64,000 nt of DNA, from the NCBI GenBank assembly GCA_017562135.1, contig QEYB01001528.1, positions 62,001 to 126,000 of the forward strand. The letters are read 5' to 3'. The stretch is from Dipylidium caninum (lineage: Eukaryota; Platyhelminthes; Cestoda; Cyclophyllidea; Dipylidiidae). Shown here in pieces: positions 11,981-24,667 of this stretch. The translations under genes were made by a program, and so were the position numbers. The notes below the pieces were generated by a model. It was not told where the DNA came from. It searched no databases and was given only the letters and a program-made list of their open reading frames with translations. Numbering within the stretch: the first letter of the stretch is position 1; the number at the start of each line of letters is the position of its first letter.

Positions 11981-14900
11981 ATGTTGTCACGCCTCCCCCA
12001 TCTCGATAAATTTTAATATTCAAGGAGTTTCATGTAGAACGACAAATTCTACGATTGTCACATTAGGGTGGAGTATGTGCGCAGTTGTCTCCCTCCACTG
12101 AACACACTGCTCGTTCTTTTGTCACACTTATGTCGTGGATATAACATCTTTTACGATGGGCAACAGCATCCAGAGTGGAAAGTCGAGATGCCTAATGACT
12201 GTGTCAGCTGAAGAGAGAACTCATTTACCTGAGGCCTGCAAATAACAAGGTGTTAAGTTTTGAAAAGCCGACGACAGTCACACAGAGCGTTAAGGCGCGG
12301 AGGGAGGTGAAATGGACCGTTAGCCGAGAAAAACTGGGGCCGACCGCAATAAGAGAGAGGCGAAAAAGAAGTCCGAGTGGCTATTTTTTGCTGAAGGTCT
12401 GACGCTGTTTGGTTGACCGATGAAAACCACCGTGCGGCGTCTTGGTAGGTGGCGGTTCACTTTTTTCCTCAAAAGTGGTCTCTGATGTGCTGTTAATGAC
12501 GACTCTTCTAAATGGTTTTCCAGTCGCAGTGTCGCCTCTAATTATGAACAACCGCAGAACGCCAGATTAGAAGTCAAATAAACTTTTATGGCATTTGAAT
12601 GATAGGTGGATTAAGGAGAAAAGGCATAAAAGGATGACCAAGAAAGTTGTGCCTCGGCTTTAAACCTACTCGGGAAAAACGTCCCATCCCAAGTTGTGAT
12701 CTTTAAGGAAATTTAATGGTGAATCTTCTGAGATTAAGTGGGTTGAGTCGACCATTTCCTCAGCTCCTGCTCCACTTCATTCCAACTTTCTTCCATGGCG
12801 GTGCGAAAAGTTTCCACGACGCCTTTGCCACCTTTTATCCAGACGAGTCTGAACAAGCGTCGCGATCGTATTTTAACTAGAAGATGACTTAGCCTCTTTT
12901 TAAGGGTAAAAAATTATATCAAAGCCTTCTCCTCTCGTTTACAATCGTCCTCACTTCGCGCAAATGAGGACAATTGTATCGAAGAGGCGCCTGTCACATG
13001 CCATATGAATTCCCCCTAATTGTCTGTGTCCCACCATTTCGGACGCCTTTTGATGTCCGTCGCGGTGCTCACAATTGCGGCGATGGCTGCTGTTGCCATC
13101 CCGGCTGCTACGGCTATTAGCCAAGTGCTACTGAATTCCCATAGTTGAGTCCTTTTCCGCCTTCGTTGAGGCAAACAAATCTTTCCTTGACTAAACCAGA
13201 GGCTCATCAGTTGATGCTGTCCACCAGAACGGCATTCATTTCTCAGTAAACGACGAACGTCTTAACGACCGATAAGCAGGCGATTGGTTTGATTCGACTC
13301 CTGCGGCCACTCGAGGAAGGAAAATGCTCTTCCTTCAACGGCAAGCCCTTAAGTCTTCTCACAAGTGAAGGAAAGTGAATGGCCTGGACACTGGGAATGC
13401 GATTTTTCGGTTCCCACTGAGGGGGGACACTTTTATCGTGGCAGTGACTCACACAGAGAAGGAGGCACCCTCGCACCCGGCGGAGACGGAAGCCCTCGCC
13501 CATCGCCTCGCCCTTCCACCCCTCGAAAAACACCATCGTCACAAACCCCCTCCCCCTCCCCACTTCTCCACTCCCCCAGGGCGGGGGAGATGAGTTCCGT
13601 CCTGCATGTGCCGTTCGTTTTGAGCAGTTTTCATGAGAAATTTTGATTCGGTAGATTAAAAAGTTGGAGAAACTTTTTATTGACAAAGTAGTCGTGGATG
13701 CTTGCGATACTGCCGACACTAACAAGATTGTAGGAAATGTTCACCTTTTCGCGTTTCAGCACTTCCAATTTGACAGGTTAATAAAGTGAACTGTAAACTG
13801 GATATTAAATCACTGAAGAAGGCATCAAACGGTAGGTTACCTCAGTTACGGTGCAAGACTCCATCACTTTATCGAGATTACTTTGAAATGAGCACAATGC
13901 GCTGGCAAAAAACCTGTCAGGGAAGAGAAGACAACCGTTAAGATGCCACGGGGTTAGTTGGTCACACCCACGTCATTAATGCGGCGTTCCTTTTCGACCA
14001 GTAAGATGGGGTAGGCGGAAGGCACTTTTTGTTGTCGGTAAATCGGCCATTTCCAGTTCTTTTTGCTTTATAATGACTAAATACAAAATGCGTCTTGATG
14101 GGCTAGTTGAAATCTAAGACTTTGGGGAGTTCTCTGATAGGAATATGCAAATGAACTGTTGGACACCCTGAATGTCATGAGAAAATAATTTATTGACTGC
14201 TGATTGGTTGAGCTGAACAAACGGTCTCTGCCTTCTCGGATGGACTTCGAGGCATCGCTGCTGTCCATCCACCATGATCAAATCTGACTTGGAAACCAGT
14301 AAGGATTTACGTCTGGTGGTTCATTAAATTGGGGTGTGGATGAATAGAACAGAAAAGTATTCTTGAAGTTGCAGAGCGCCTCGTCAACCTTAAGCTCGAC
14401 ATGTCCACACCGAATTAGCCTCGACATTCGCCATTCAGCTTGCGGAGTCATTGTTTTCCACAGTTTCTTACTAATGAGAGATGACATTTTGTTTCCATCT
14501 AAACTATGCAATTCCATCTCGAGGTCTTTTGCCCTCTTGGCTACACTGGGCGCGATTTCACTTCTAAAAGTGCTTCCTGTGATCCTCTCCATTGTGCACC
14601 AGGCAGATTTGGAGTGAACGTTTACGAATCCATCCACCTACTGCGTTTCACTCGTTCAATCATGGCATCTCTAACCGCGGCGAGGTAATCTCCGGAAAGC
14701 AAACTGTCATCCAACTAAATTCAATGAGGCAGACTGACAGTCAATTCTTTCACACTCTGGCCTTTTTGCGTCTTGGGAAGAAAAAAAAGCTTATATGTGG
14801 TTTTTGTTACTCTCAAAGAGAAACTTCATTTGTATAAAATAACGCATCAAATGTGGAATAAGCGGTTAGACTCAGTGGTAGGAAGTCATAGAAGCCCAAG

Positions 14901-16454
14901 ACTTCCACCTTTCTCCGCATTTGTGATGAAAATGCCCAAGAAATATGCTGGAATCCTACAAATTATGGATCTCCTCGTTGCGTTTCTTGGGGTAAGTTCA
15001 ATTTCCAGTAAACTGTCAAATAATAAAATTCGGAGGCACCCATGACCTTTGTCGAGCGAGTGTCGTAGTCTTGGTGCCACTTTGTTGACAAGTTGTCTTC
15101 GTAAGTCATCCTCCGTGACAGGAAGTCTTTGCACTTCAAGCCACTTGACACTTCTTCGGAAGATGCCTTGAAAGTGAAGCTTTTCCTCAAGCTCGTGTCC
15201 AAGTGGAAAGCCTCATCGGAAATACAAAAAAAATGTAAGATTGTTTGTGGATCCCATTGTCCAAAGCCTTCCTTCCGCCATTTTTGGTGTTGTTTACTTG
15301 CATTGGATGAAATTTCCCACGCTGGACAATGATCAAATCACCACGGACATCAAATTCTGAAACTAAGATCCACTAAAGATCTCCCCATTTATTCTCTAAT
15401 TGGGTGCAATGAAAGTGGGCGAACTGAAGTGCTTCATCTCGATCGGAGGTGGCGGATACTGTCCTCCTAATGCGGGATTGTTCAGGAAGTTCTGGGGGCA
15501 TTAATTCCATCTGGACTCAATTTCCGGTAACCAGGCGGAGTGAGAAAAGTGATTTCTGCTAAAAATTGCATCATAGTGGCAGAAAACTTTATATCTGCAA
15601 ATAAACCACATTAACATCTATTTTTGCGCCATGTTCTGTGTGCTAAAGTTTTAATCAAAATGAGGATTTACTAACTTCTGAGCTACAGTTTCGTCCGTCG
15701 GGAAGAAAGCAAGATTTAGTTGTTCCTCCAAAGACTTCCACTGATCTTAATCCGATTTCGACTCTTTAAATTATTCATGAAGTAGGTGTTTATCCCGGGA
15801 AAAATGTAAATCGTCTGCAAGGGGAAATTTTCTATCTCGCATACTCGTTAAGCTCATTACAGGTAGTAAAAACACGAGTTTGAGAAGCTAACTCCATGAT
15901 CTCAGGGCTTACCAGTTGCCGTTTGCCTTCTCCATTAAAATTTGACGCCTGAGTTCCACACAATCGGTGCATTTATAAGCATCGCCTGAGGTACTCTGAG
16001 TTCAAACAACTTTTCTCTTTCATCACTCCTAATAAAGTGTCTTTGAGTCTTCTTTATGCTGGAATCTCAGCAGTAAAGTCACATCTTAGGACTGAGGTCG
16101 AATGAATTAGCAGGACAGTGTAGGTGAAAATCTCCGGCCCAAGGGTTATTAAAGACCAGAGATGTCAACGCACCGATTAGCATAATACGTAATTTAGAAA
16201 TGCGTTCACGTCTAATGCACGTCTCAATACGCAAAATAGACTAAGGATGCAATCGTTTTTGCCTTAAATCTCTTTCGCACTTGTTCTGCCAGCAATTCAC
16301 TTATTCGTCATCTGGTAAGAAGGTATAAAATATTTAGGGGGATGAGTTTCACACGGTTTGAGAGGTGGATTCTCATTTTACCTCCTGACACGTGTGTTTG
16401 CGTGCGTATGACAAACCGTTCCCAGTCCGCAGTGTTGTGGGGGTGAGGGGAGGG

Positions 16455-16483
16455 CAAGACAGGACAGGACAGGACAGGGCAGG
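16455..16483. repeat. GGACA/GGGCA pentamer microsatellite
   Basis: Several successive GACAG pentamers decay into GGGCAGGGG. This is a short simple repeat in a purine-rich patch. Confidence 0.85.
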
Positions 16484-18419
16484 GGAGGCCACATGAGATT
16501 CCCCCGCGTCCCTCCTCCTCAGCCTCCTCCGTCTCCGATCCCCTCGGCTCCCTTCCCACTCGCCTCAGGGTGGAATATTGAATCGAGGGGCGGAGGGGAT
16601 TTTTATGGTGTGGGGGATCAGCATCTAAGGCACCCCTACCCTCTGTGAGGTAGAATAAACCACTGCAAGATTAAGCAATTTACATCCACCCGGCGGACAT
16701 GGAATTAACCTCACACCGTCCTCCATATGACATTCTAGTTAAACTAGTCAAACGACAGTGCGTCAGAGGGCGTCGCACGAAATTAGTGTGTACCATTGGG
16801 GAATGACGCCTGGTTCGGGTACATCAGTGAGTAAGGAGATTGGTTTTTCCCCGGGGGACGGCGATGGCCATGTCTATTATCCCTTCACTGTCAGTTTGCC
16901 TTGCTTTAAAGGAAGTTCCCATTGACTTGTCATGAACTTTCGCACTCGTAAACTTAGGCGAGTGTCCGTCTCAGTTTAAGTAATGCCAATAGAACAAACC
17001 AACCCAATCCGCAGCCTCAGGGAGTGTTGACAGGTTGAAGAACATTATTGAGTACACTTTAATGAGTTTCTCACCAGCTAATTCCGCGACCTCACCCGCA
17101 TTGGGAACTTTGGTTAACCTTTGGTGAGGCAAAATTAGCATAATAGGATTCTATCGCCTTACATCATGTTGTGGTTCAAACGCGACCAATGACCCTTTGC
17201 CTCGGAACTCACCCTTGACACATCGTTTACCTACAATAGAGTTGGTTTTGGTAAAACCTGGAGATCATTTTGTCTTCAGTCAATTATACCTTCAGTTGGG
17301 ATTCCATTTCCCTCCCCATCCAAGGCGACCAAATAGCCGTTTTCTCACAGCGGATTTTTGGTGATTGTAAAGAAGACTTCGGTCTTTCTAGCAGGCATTT
17401 TACGTCTTAGCTTAAATCAACCTGACATGTACAGGTTTAGACTAACTAACATCGCTTAAGAGGTACTCAAAATGCATTGATAAATTGCATTACTTAAGGG
17501 TGAAATGATAGGTTTCTAAACCTATGTAATTATTTTTTTTTGATAGCCATTCATTGAAATAAATTTCAACTCAGTCATCAAACTCTTTCCAGTCAAATAA
17601 ATAATACATGTCAAACGTCTCAAGGCAGGCAACCACAGCGACAGAAAAATTCAACCCACCAATCAGAACATTGAACCAATCAGAAAGCTTCAACTAATGA
17701 ATCACGACAACTTGACCAATGACGAATGGGCGACCCAGAAGCAGCCAATTAGGGGGCAGAGCGTTCCGCCTGCCAAATGCACGCATGCTAGACCTCGCTC
17801 TATTCCCAAAATATACGAAAAGTTCATCCCTCTTTAATCTTGATCTCCTCCGGAGGCAGACCCAACCACCGTACATGGAATCTATCATTTATTAGACGGC
17901 AAGCACAATAGACTCTCACCAACTTAAACGCACACCCATTGATAACTTGACGGTGGATACTTACCGCCTTGCTAAAATTGGTGAGTTTAATCACACCCCT
18001 GTATACTTTTCGGAGGGTCTTTTCCTCACTTTATGTCCCTATCGTGTGATTTTCTCGTCCTCACGTAGAGACATCCATATCTTCAAACACCCTTCCGACA
18101 TTCCCAAAATGCTTTCAGATATTCATTCATATTTTATAAAGCTTCTCCCGCCACAGTGGTCCGATTAGAGGGTTAGAAATTTTATTACACTAGAACGACT
18201 AACTTGTGGTTTTATTAACAAGAGTGGGTGGTTCCAAGGGACGTCAGAGTTATGAGTACACCGTTAACAACTCATTTAAGGCCTTAGAGACGCCTGGTTG
18301 TTAACAGGCCAGACAAGTATATTATTCAGTTAATTATTTGCCAGAGTGCTGCGCATACTTTAGGACAAGGCAGAATTTGTCATGCATGACACACTATTCA
18401 ATGGAAGAGAGGAGAAGGA

Positions 18420-18450
18420 ATGGGAGGGGAGGGGGGAGGGGAGGGGAGAA
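18420..18450. repeat. G-rich GGGGA simple repeat
   Basis: Runs of three to six G separated by single A give a pattern able to form a G-quadruplex on the plus strand. No gene is adjacent. Confidence 0.75.
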
Positions 18451-18956
18451 TATGTGAAGAGATAAATATTGAAATCTCACACCATGGATAGAGACAAAAA
18501 TGTGTCTCTGGGATATCCCTACCCAATTGCGCTACCTTATCTGCATTTCCGTTTCTTTCACACCGAGAGAAATGGCCCTGGTTCTCCTTTTATTGCAAAC
18601 GGAAATGGCTCAGGACCTTATCATTTCACGTTTAGTCAAAGTCTCCTAGTTGCTTATAACCTCTTAAGATCCGCGTATATTTCGTCTTCATTATTCAGTG
18701 GGTCAGTGCACAGAATGCCAGTGTGTTGTTCCACTGTCCAAACGAGAAAGAGGAAAAGTCTTGTGGACAGGGAACACCAAATTGATTACCTGTCAATTTG
18801 TGGCGGTACATTGTGGCTTCTACTAACCTCGACAAGGGAAAGATCGAAGACAGCTCTGTGATTCCCTTATAAACCCTACATCGAGTGTTAACTTTTTTAC
18901 CTAACCCCGCATTAACATATGTTCACACCATGCGAGAAGATTAATGTCGCCGATTT

Positions 18957-18990
18957 GAACGAACGAACGGTCTAACGAACGAACGAACGG
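18957..18990. repeat. GAAC tetranucleotide microsatellite
   Basis: Three GAAC units, a short interruption (GGTCTAAC) and then three more units are seen. It is an interrupted tetranucleotide repeat. Confidence 0.85.
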
Positions 18991-21094
18991 TTGTTCGGGT
19001 GGGTTACGAGGGAATACTTTGTTTTTACCTACCAGCAACATGCTAACATTGTTTACGTTGTACAGACGCTGTCTCCGCTTAGACTCTCCTTCAGGCTAAT
19101 TGTATAAAGGCCAAATCATTCATCATTCAAGTGAACGCTTGTCAATCAAACCATTCGTGCCCTCCTCACACCAACACTGTTACATGGCCCCGAGGGAGTT
19201 GGAGGGAAGGAAAGGGAAGAGAAGATGAATTTTCCCCGTCTACCTCGTCCTCCTCAGCGGCCTTTGAGGTAGCGCCCGTAAATCCGTGTTGTCTTCAAGG
19301 AGGTACTGGTGGTGAACGAAGTCACTGCCACTGCGCTGGCTTGTGGACAGGCGAGGCACTGGCCTGCTGGCTTTTGTGGCATTTCACGGACTGTTCGGAC
19401 ACCTGTTTGTCCTACTTCCGGCCATTCTTGTGACCGTGTGAGTGCTCGGTCAATCATTCACACTGTTCTGTTTCCTCCCTTTTCTTCTTGCAACTTCTTA
19501 AGGGGAATCTCCTCCCCAGTTGGGCAGTTCTCGTGGTTTTTTTTATTGTCTCATACATGCATCCTGTATAATCTGGCTACATTCTCCCTGCAGTCTTGCG
19601 CAGATTATAATTTACAACTCGATGCGAAGGTGGTGCGACTTATACTGTCAACAGGCCAAAAAGTGTTGAATTTCATGTTAACGACTGCGCACCAGACCAG
19701 TGCAATCGAGTAAAACGCATCAAACCATGCTTCAGTGGACGTTTCATCATCCGTCTGTCCCATCCAAGGCGGAGAATGCAACTTCCCACCTCATGAGCCA
19801 CGCACTTTGTAATTCACAATGGGGACACAACGTCACACGGAGGAAGATGACTTTTGTGTTGCCACTGGCCTCACAGCTTTGAAGATGCTCAAATGTCGCT
19901 GCATCAAATTCCTCTGATCCGACAGTTTCACGGTTTTTCATACAGATGCCACTTCATAGTATTTGCACGAAGAATTTTGCCCCTTTTGAGTCTACTTTAT
20001 TCTATAATTACCTGGTGTATTATCAGTATGTTGCGATTTTTTTCCCGGATGTCCAAAGTCAATAGAGCTAATTCGTCTTCAGTTGTGGAATTTAGCTATC
20101 ACAGATTGTTTTCTCCCTTTAACGGTTGTATTTACCCCTGTGGGCAATGAGACAAGGGTAAATCAACTTAATACGAAGCATTCGATCACCCGTTACTAGC
20201 AGGTCGCATCTTCAGTTGGACTTTTGTCACTTTCAGGTAGATTCTTCTAATTGACAACTCGTTAGCTCGGACAGTGGACCATATTTTGTTAGTCTTGGAT
20301 CACGTATCCTCCCAATATTCATTTCCTTCGCACTAATAACCTCTTGATAAAGAGACCTGCATTTTTTGACTCCGACTACCTCGAATGGAAGAAGCCATCA
20401 CGGCTGAATTCATCTTTCCTCCCTTCATAGTGGAATATCTTGGAGAGAAGTCTCAAACAGCTAACAACTTCATTCCACCTTTTTACCTTTCTCCATGCAT
20501 GGATGCTCTCCTAGATTCTTGACTCGTCTTCAACACAAACCACACTTTGTTTGATTGAAGGCACCGAACAAATCGGCCTCACGACTACCTGACTCGTAGG
20601 GAGTTGCTGATATCAGAAACAAGACCGGCAAATGTACAGAACATAATTGTTGAGGAAATGTCAAGCGCTGGCGCATCAGCCACCAGTCCCCGTCGTTGCG
20701 CCTCGATGACCAAAATTTTTCGTCTACAGGCAGAGGTGGGTTTGCAATGATTGTCGCATCACATCGAGAATAATTGTGGACGTTTTTAATGATCCCGCTT
20801 TCCTCGCTCGTTACGCATGCCCCTGAGGGACAAAATCGGAGTAACACAAATGCTGGAGGTTACTTACACCGGGAAAGCCAGGATGGAGGATCAGAGTTCA
20901 GTCTTCTACAGTCTTCCAGGCCTGAGGCGCTAATGTAGACCATTCAACTGCTTTCTCATCGTTTTCGTGGCGACAAAGATGACTCTCCCAATCGCTAGAC
21001 TTCGCCATAAGAGGTAATTTCGTGGTTCCACAGTCATCAGAGGCAAAGCACAGTAGCGGTTAGTTCTCACGGTTGCGCGGCTTCAGCAATAAGC

Positions 21095-21200
21095 GGACGG
21101 TGTGTGCCAGGCCGGGGGGACTCGCGGGCGGGGAGCGGGGGGCGGTGGGCGGAGCGCGCGCGCGTTCGTCCTCAGTTGTTAGCCTCCAAAATGGCGACAT
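21095..21200 (+). promoter_or_regulatory. CpG-rich, GC-box-rich patch, candidate promoter or 5' exon
   Basis: About 100 bases stand out from the AT-richer surroundings. They contain GGGCGGGG-type and GGGGCGGTGGGCGG-type GC boxes and a CGCGCGCGCG run, followed by AAAATGGCGACATCG, which resembles the AANATGGCG core that YY1-like factors bind near start sites. The short frame from that ATG ends after 12 codons, so it is not a convincing coding start. It could be the core promoter or first untranslated exon of the receptor gene 3.3 kb downstream. This is inferred from composition only. Confidence 0.3.
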
Positions 21201-24200
21201 CGTTGAACACTTTCAAGGCCTTCCGATGATTCATTCAAACACACACGCACGGGTATAAGCGCAGGCATCCCCAGTCATCGTGACGCATAGCAGCACCAAA
21301 GGCCATTTCTCATCTTCGCCCTGGCGATAATTGTGGAGGGAGGGTGGACAAGTGTAGCGCCCGTTTTGTTTGTGAAGGCGTTTGAAAGAGCCTGTGTCAG
21401 TTGACTGAGGCACCAGTAGCCCAGACGTGTCGGGAACGGGAGTCCGCACCGGGTCATGACGCATGGAGCGGTGCGTGGGAGAGTTCAGCATTTTTTTCTC
21501 CCTCTCGCAGGACGCCTCTCACCTTCGGTCCTCTTTCCAATTAGTGCTTTTGTTTATATGCTTTCCTGTCGACTCACGACGGGTTCCGGTCTTCCGGCTT
21601 AATAAAAAAGACGGCAGCAATGCGATGAGATTAGTTGTAAATGATGATGCTATTATCTCCAGGTTTTCCGAAAAAAAAGGCGGCGAGAGTTGTAGATGTG
21701 ACAATATTCATCAAAGTGGTGAAGCGATTGACCGGATGTACATTTTTTTAATAATAATTAGAACATTCATTACCCTCCGCCACATGGATGCCATCGTTGA
21801 AGTTCTAAAACATTCCATCAGGGAGGAATGATGACAAAAATTCATTTCTACACTTTGCGATGTTATTTTCAACACCAAAAGCTGGAACTTTAAGGGAATA
21901 CAAAGGGTTGGGAAGACAAATGTGCCCAAAATTGTCTGCACGCGAAATACGCACAAATGGGTCCAGTTTTCTGTTTTACACACTTTTTTTCCCACTTTTT
22001 CTCAGCCCAGGCAAGTGAAATCACCGTCCGACCACCTGCACCTTTGATATCCCGTCACGGCCAGGTGGACATTTCGAGTGTCCGGCATTATTCACCTCGG
22101 CTCCAAATCAGGGAATTTGATCGTCCATCGTTGACTGGCTGACAAAATGACTTGTCCACTGATTGACTGGGCGGGGGGTTGGACAAGGCGACTAACCGGG
22201 GCGGCGCTCCCCGTCATTATCTCTCGCCTTCCTGTCGCACCACAGTACTGGCACACCCGGCAGCATTTGATGGATTAGCACAACTTTTATGACTTAAAAC
22301 TGTGTACTTACCACCTTAACTCCACGCCAAACATTCTACCAGACGTAGTTCGTAAACACCCATCAACATTTTTTCCTGATACTGAGTTACAAGACGTCTC
22401 AACGTGACCGTCTGGTCTGTGTCCCTGACCTTCTACCCCCTTACTTTCACCTCTGGTCCTAACAAAAGTGGGGAGTCACAGTGGCCATACTTTTTCCACG
22501 GTTCGCCTGGTAGAAAGCATCGCCATCGTTTTTTACCTTTGCACTTGTCTGAACCAGTTTTCGCTTACACTCCCTTTGTACACGTGGGGATGTGCTAATG
22601 TAAGTTGTTTCTTCTCCTCGACGATCACATCATTCATCCGACTTTTCGTTCTGATGATTGATTCCACGGGGCTGAATTTCCCAACTTCTGACTTCCCTTT
22701 AGACTGGAGGCTTTGTCAAAACATTTACATCACCCCATTTTTTTAAATGGCAAGAACATTAGCACTGGAGTTGCCGATCTTCTTAAGCTCCCTACTGTGG
22801 GCTTGATTACCCCTGACGTTTAACATTTAGCAATTTTTGGTTTAATTACTGTGAAAATGTCAGGCTACCGCTTTCAGAAACACGGAGAACTTGGCCCAGA
22901 TCGGGGTATTGCCTGGGCAATGTGGCCCTGGAGTACACGTTTCTTTACTTTTCACTTCACATCCGATCTCCACCAGGATAGGAAAGCAAATTGGCAGCGA
23001 GAAGATCAGGCGTGACAACATTTTGGCAGATAGGCGCCCTCTGGAAGTGACAGTGTCACGGCGAAGAAGGCTCACGGCAGTTTATCCGACGAGCCAAAAA
23101 AAGTCAATGCCATGAAAACCATTAGGTTCTTTTTTGGCCGCTCCTAATAACTTCCGCCAGTACTTCCTGTTCCACGTCTAACTCTGCCTTTGGGCAATAC
23201 TCCCTTCACCCAATTTCAACGAGTTTCCCTCTCGACCTACGTCCGTGCGTTAATTTCGGTGGCACGGGAGGTAGACTCCGGGGAAATGCATGTTCCGAGA
23301 GGACACAAATCAACCGTGTGCTGGCCGGGAGAGTGGGACAAATATTGGGGTCAGGTAGTAGCACCGCGGTTTCCCCGTCACTCCGCCCCTGACCCCGTGA
23401 TGAGCCGTGCAGGCTTGTGACGACGGGCCTTCCAGCCCATTTTTACGCGCGTCTCGTCTCCTCTGTCCGAATGACTTTATTCTTCCCTGTCCCATATCCC
23501 CAGTGGAAACGGTGCAGCCTCACTTTTACCCAAGTTTGGCTGACCGGCTGCCTTTGATGTGGGAATTCTGGACTCGCGTTTATGGAATGTACACATGTTT
23601 TTTTTCATATACTCTCGATGAAAAAGTTTTCTCAACCGTTGCAGTTGTCATCTACGGCGGATATTCTTTTTTGGGCATCTCGGTACTCCGAGTCCCCTCT
23701 TTCATGTGGCCATGAGGTAAATCATGTAATGTAACAAAAGTCGACTCGTCGGTACATGCCCAAATCGGTGGACATCAAAACTGCATTCCCCTTCACAAAT
23801 GGCCGACAGAGCCAACATCAACTTCCCACCGACGAAGGCGGTGGTTTGTGCGCCTCCGCATTTCTTGATTCCTTCCGCCTAAGGTGGTCCTCCAACGAGC
23901 ATTTAGGTGCAGCAATGTGACTTGAGAGCAGAAAACACGGTTGGTTTCGTGTCCTTATCATGACTCGAGACAGCCTTTCCAAATTCTCGGAGATTTTGGC
24001 TGTTTATCACGACGGGTGACCTTTTTCACAGCACTCGCCAACCCAACTAGTGTGTTTGTGTGTCGCCCTGCCCTGCCTGTCCGCCCTTATTATTTATAGC
24101 GAGTGTGGTCGTGAGAGATAACTGTGTTTTGGTCGAACAGAAAAACCGCCACCCAAAATGTCACCACACACATTAAATTTATTATCCCCTTCTCTCATTC

Positions 24201-24215
24201 CTTCCTTCCTTTCTG

Positions 24216-24232
24216 CATTCATTCATTCATTC
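24216..24232. repeat. CATT tetranucleotide repeat
   Basis: Four CATT units lie in the presumed 5' flank or 5' untranslated region of the receptor gene, about 220 bases before its start codon. Confidence 0.8.
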
Positions 24233-24302
24233 TCTCTACAACCATGAGAACAATCGGGTGCGGTGCCTGTTGGTTAGCCAGAACGCACCTCTACGCACAC
24301 GC

Positions 24303-24334
24303 GCACACAAACACACACACACACACACACACAT
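24303..24334. repeat. CA dinucleotide microsatellite in the receptor 5' region
   Basis: An almost uninterrupted (CA)n tract lies about 120 bases upstream of the receptor ATG. It is potentially length-polymorphic and close enough to affect transcription or 5' untranslated structure, but nothing in the sequence proves either. Confidence 0.9.
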
Positions 24335-24455
24335 GCAGACAGACACAAAAGCGGTGCTCACAAAGTGATTGGAGAGTGTGGCGCATCTGCTTTAATCAGA
24401 CTAGAGACAATTTACGACTCCCCCACTTTGGAGATCCACTTGACCCTGCAGAGAC

Positions 24456-24667
24456 ATGCGCGTACCTCGGAGTGAGCTCCTCTGCCTCCTCTTCGCCCTG
24501 TCGTCTTTCATCCCGGCATACGCGCTCTCCGCTACCTGTGACGAGGCCCTACTCGGGAACGACGAAATACCCGACTCCGCCTTCACAGCCACCAGCAATT
24601 CCGAGGCCATGGAACAGTCAATTGCTGGACTTAGTCCAGGCGTGGACCACTCCGCGAAAACAGCCAG
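24456..24667 (+). CDS. Ddr: Receptor exon 1: signal peptide and start of discoidin domain
   Basis: The ATG is followed by a hydrophobic leader (LLCLLFALSSFIPAYA) and then by Cys28 and the family landmark IPDS at residues 38-41, as in vertebrate DDR proteins. The exon ends in phase 2 at AG|GTTATT, a weak donor that is supported because the joined codon and following residues resume the discoidin alignment. A different frame across this exon stays open for 237 codons but starts at GTG and has no homology. Confidence 0.82.

Larger units (their letters stand above)
1..24455. other. Long gene-poor region upstream of the discoidin receptor gene
   Basis: I found no exon chain, RNA gene or recognisable protein in this stretch on either strand. 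Open frames here are short (the longest is about 160 codons, at 13,243-13,725 minus), do not resemble known families, and mostly start at non-ATG codons. What it does contain is listed separately: a hairpin at 8.7 kb, a direct repeat at 8.9/9.1 kb, a dispersed repeat copy at 10.9-11.1 kb, a 20-base tandem repeat at 11.9 kb, several microsatellites and a CpG-rich patch at 21.1 kb. It may be an intergenic regulatory domain, or it may hold 5' untranslated exons of the receptor gene. Neither can be decided from sequence alone. Confidence 0.5.

Noticed and set aside
13243..13725. 160-codon minus-strand frame
   Set aside because: It lies opposite another open frame in GC-rich low-complexity DNA, has no recognisable residues, and no splice or start context.
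21191..21229. Short frame MATSLNTFKAFR after the CpG patch, superficially like the start of huntingtin
   Set aside because: It stops after 12 codons with no usable donor; the resemblance is too short to mean anything.
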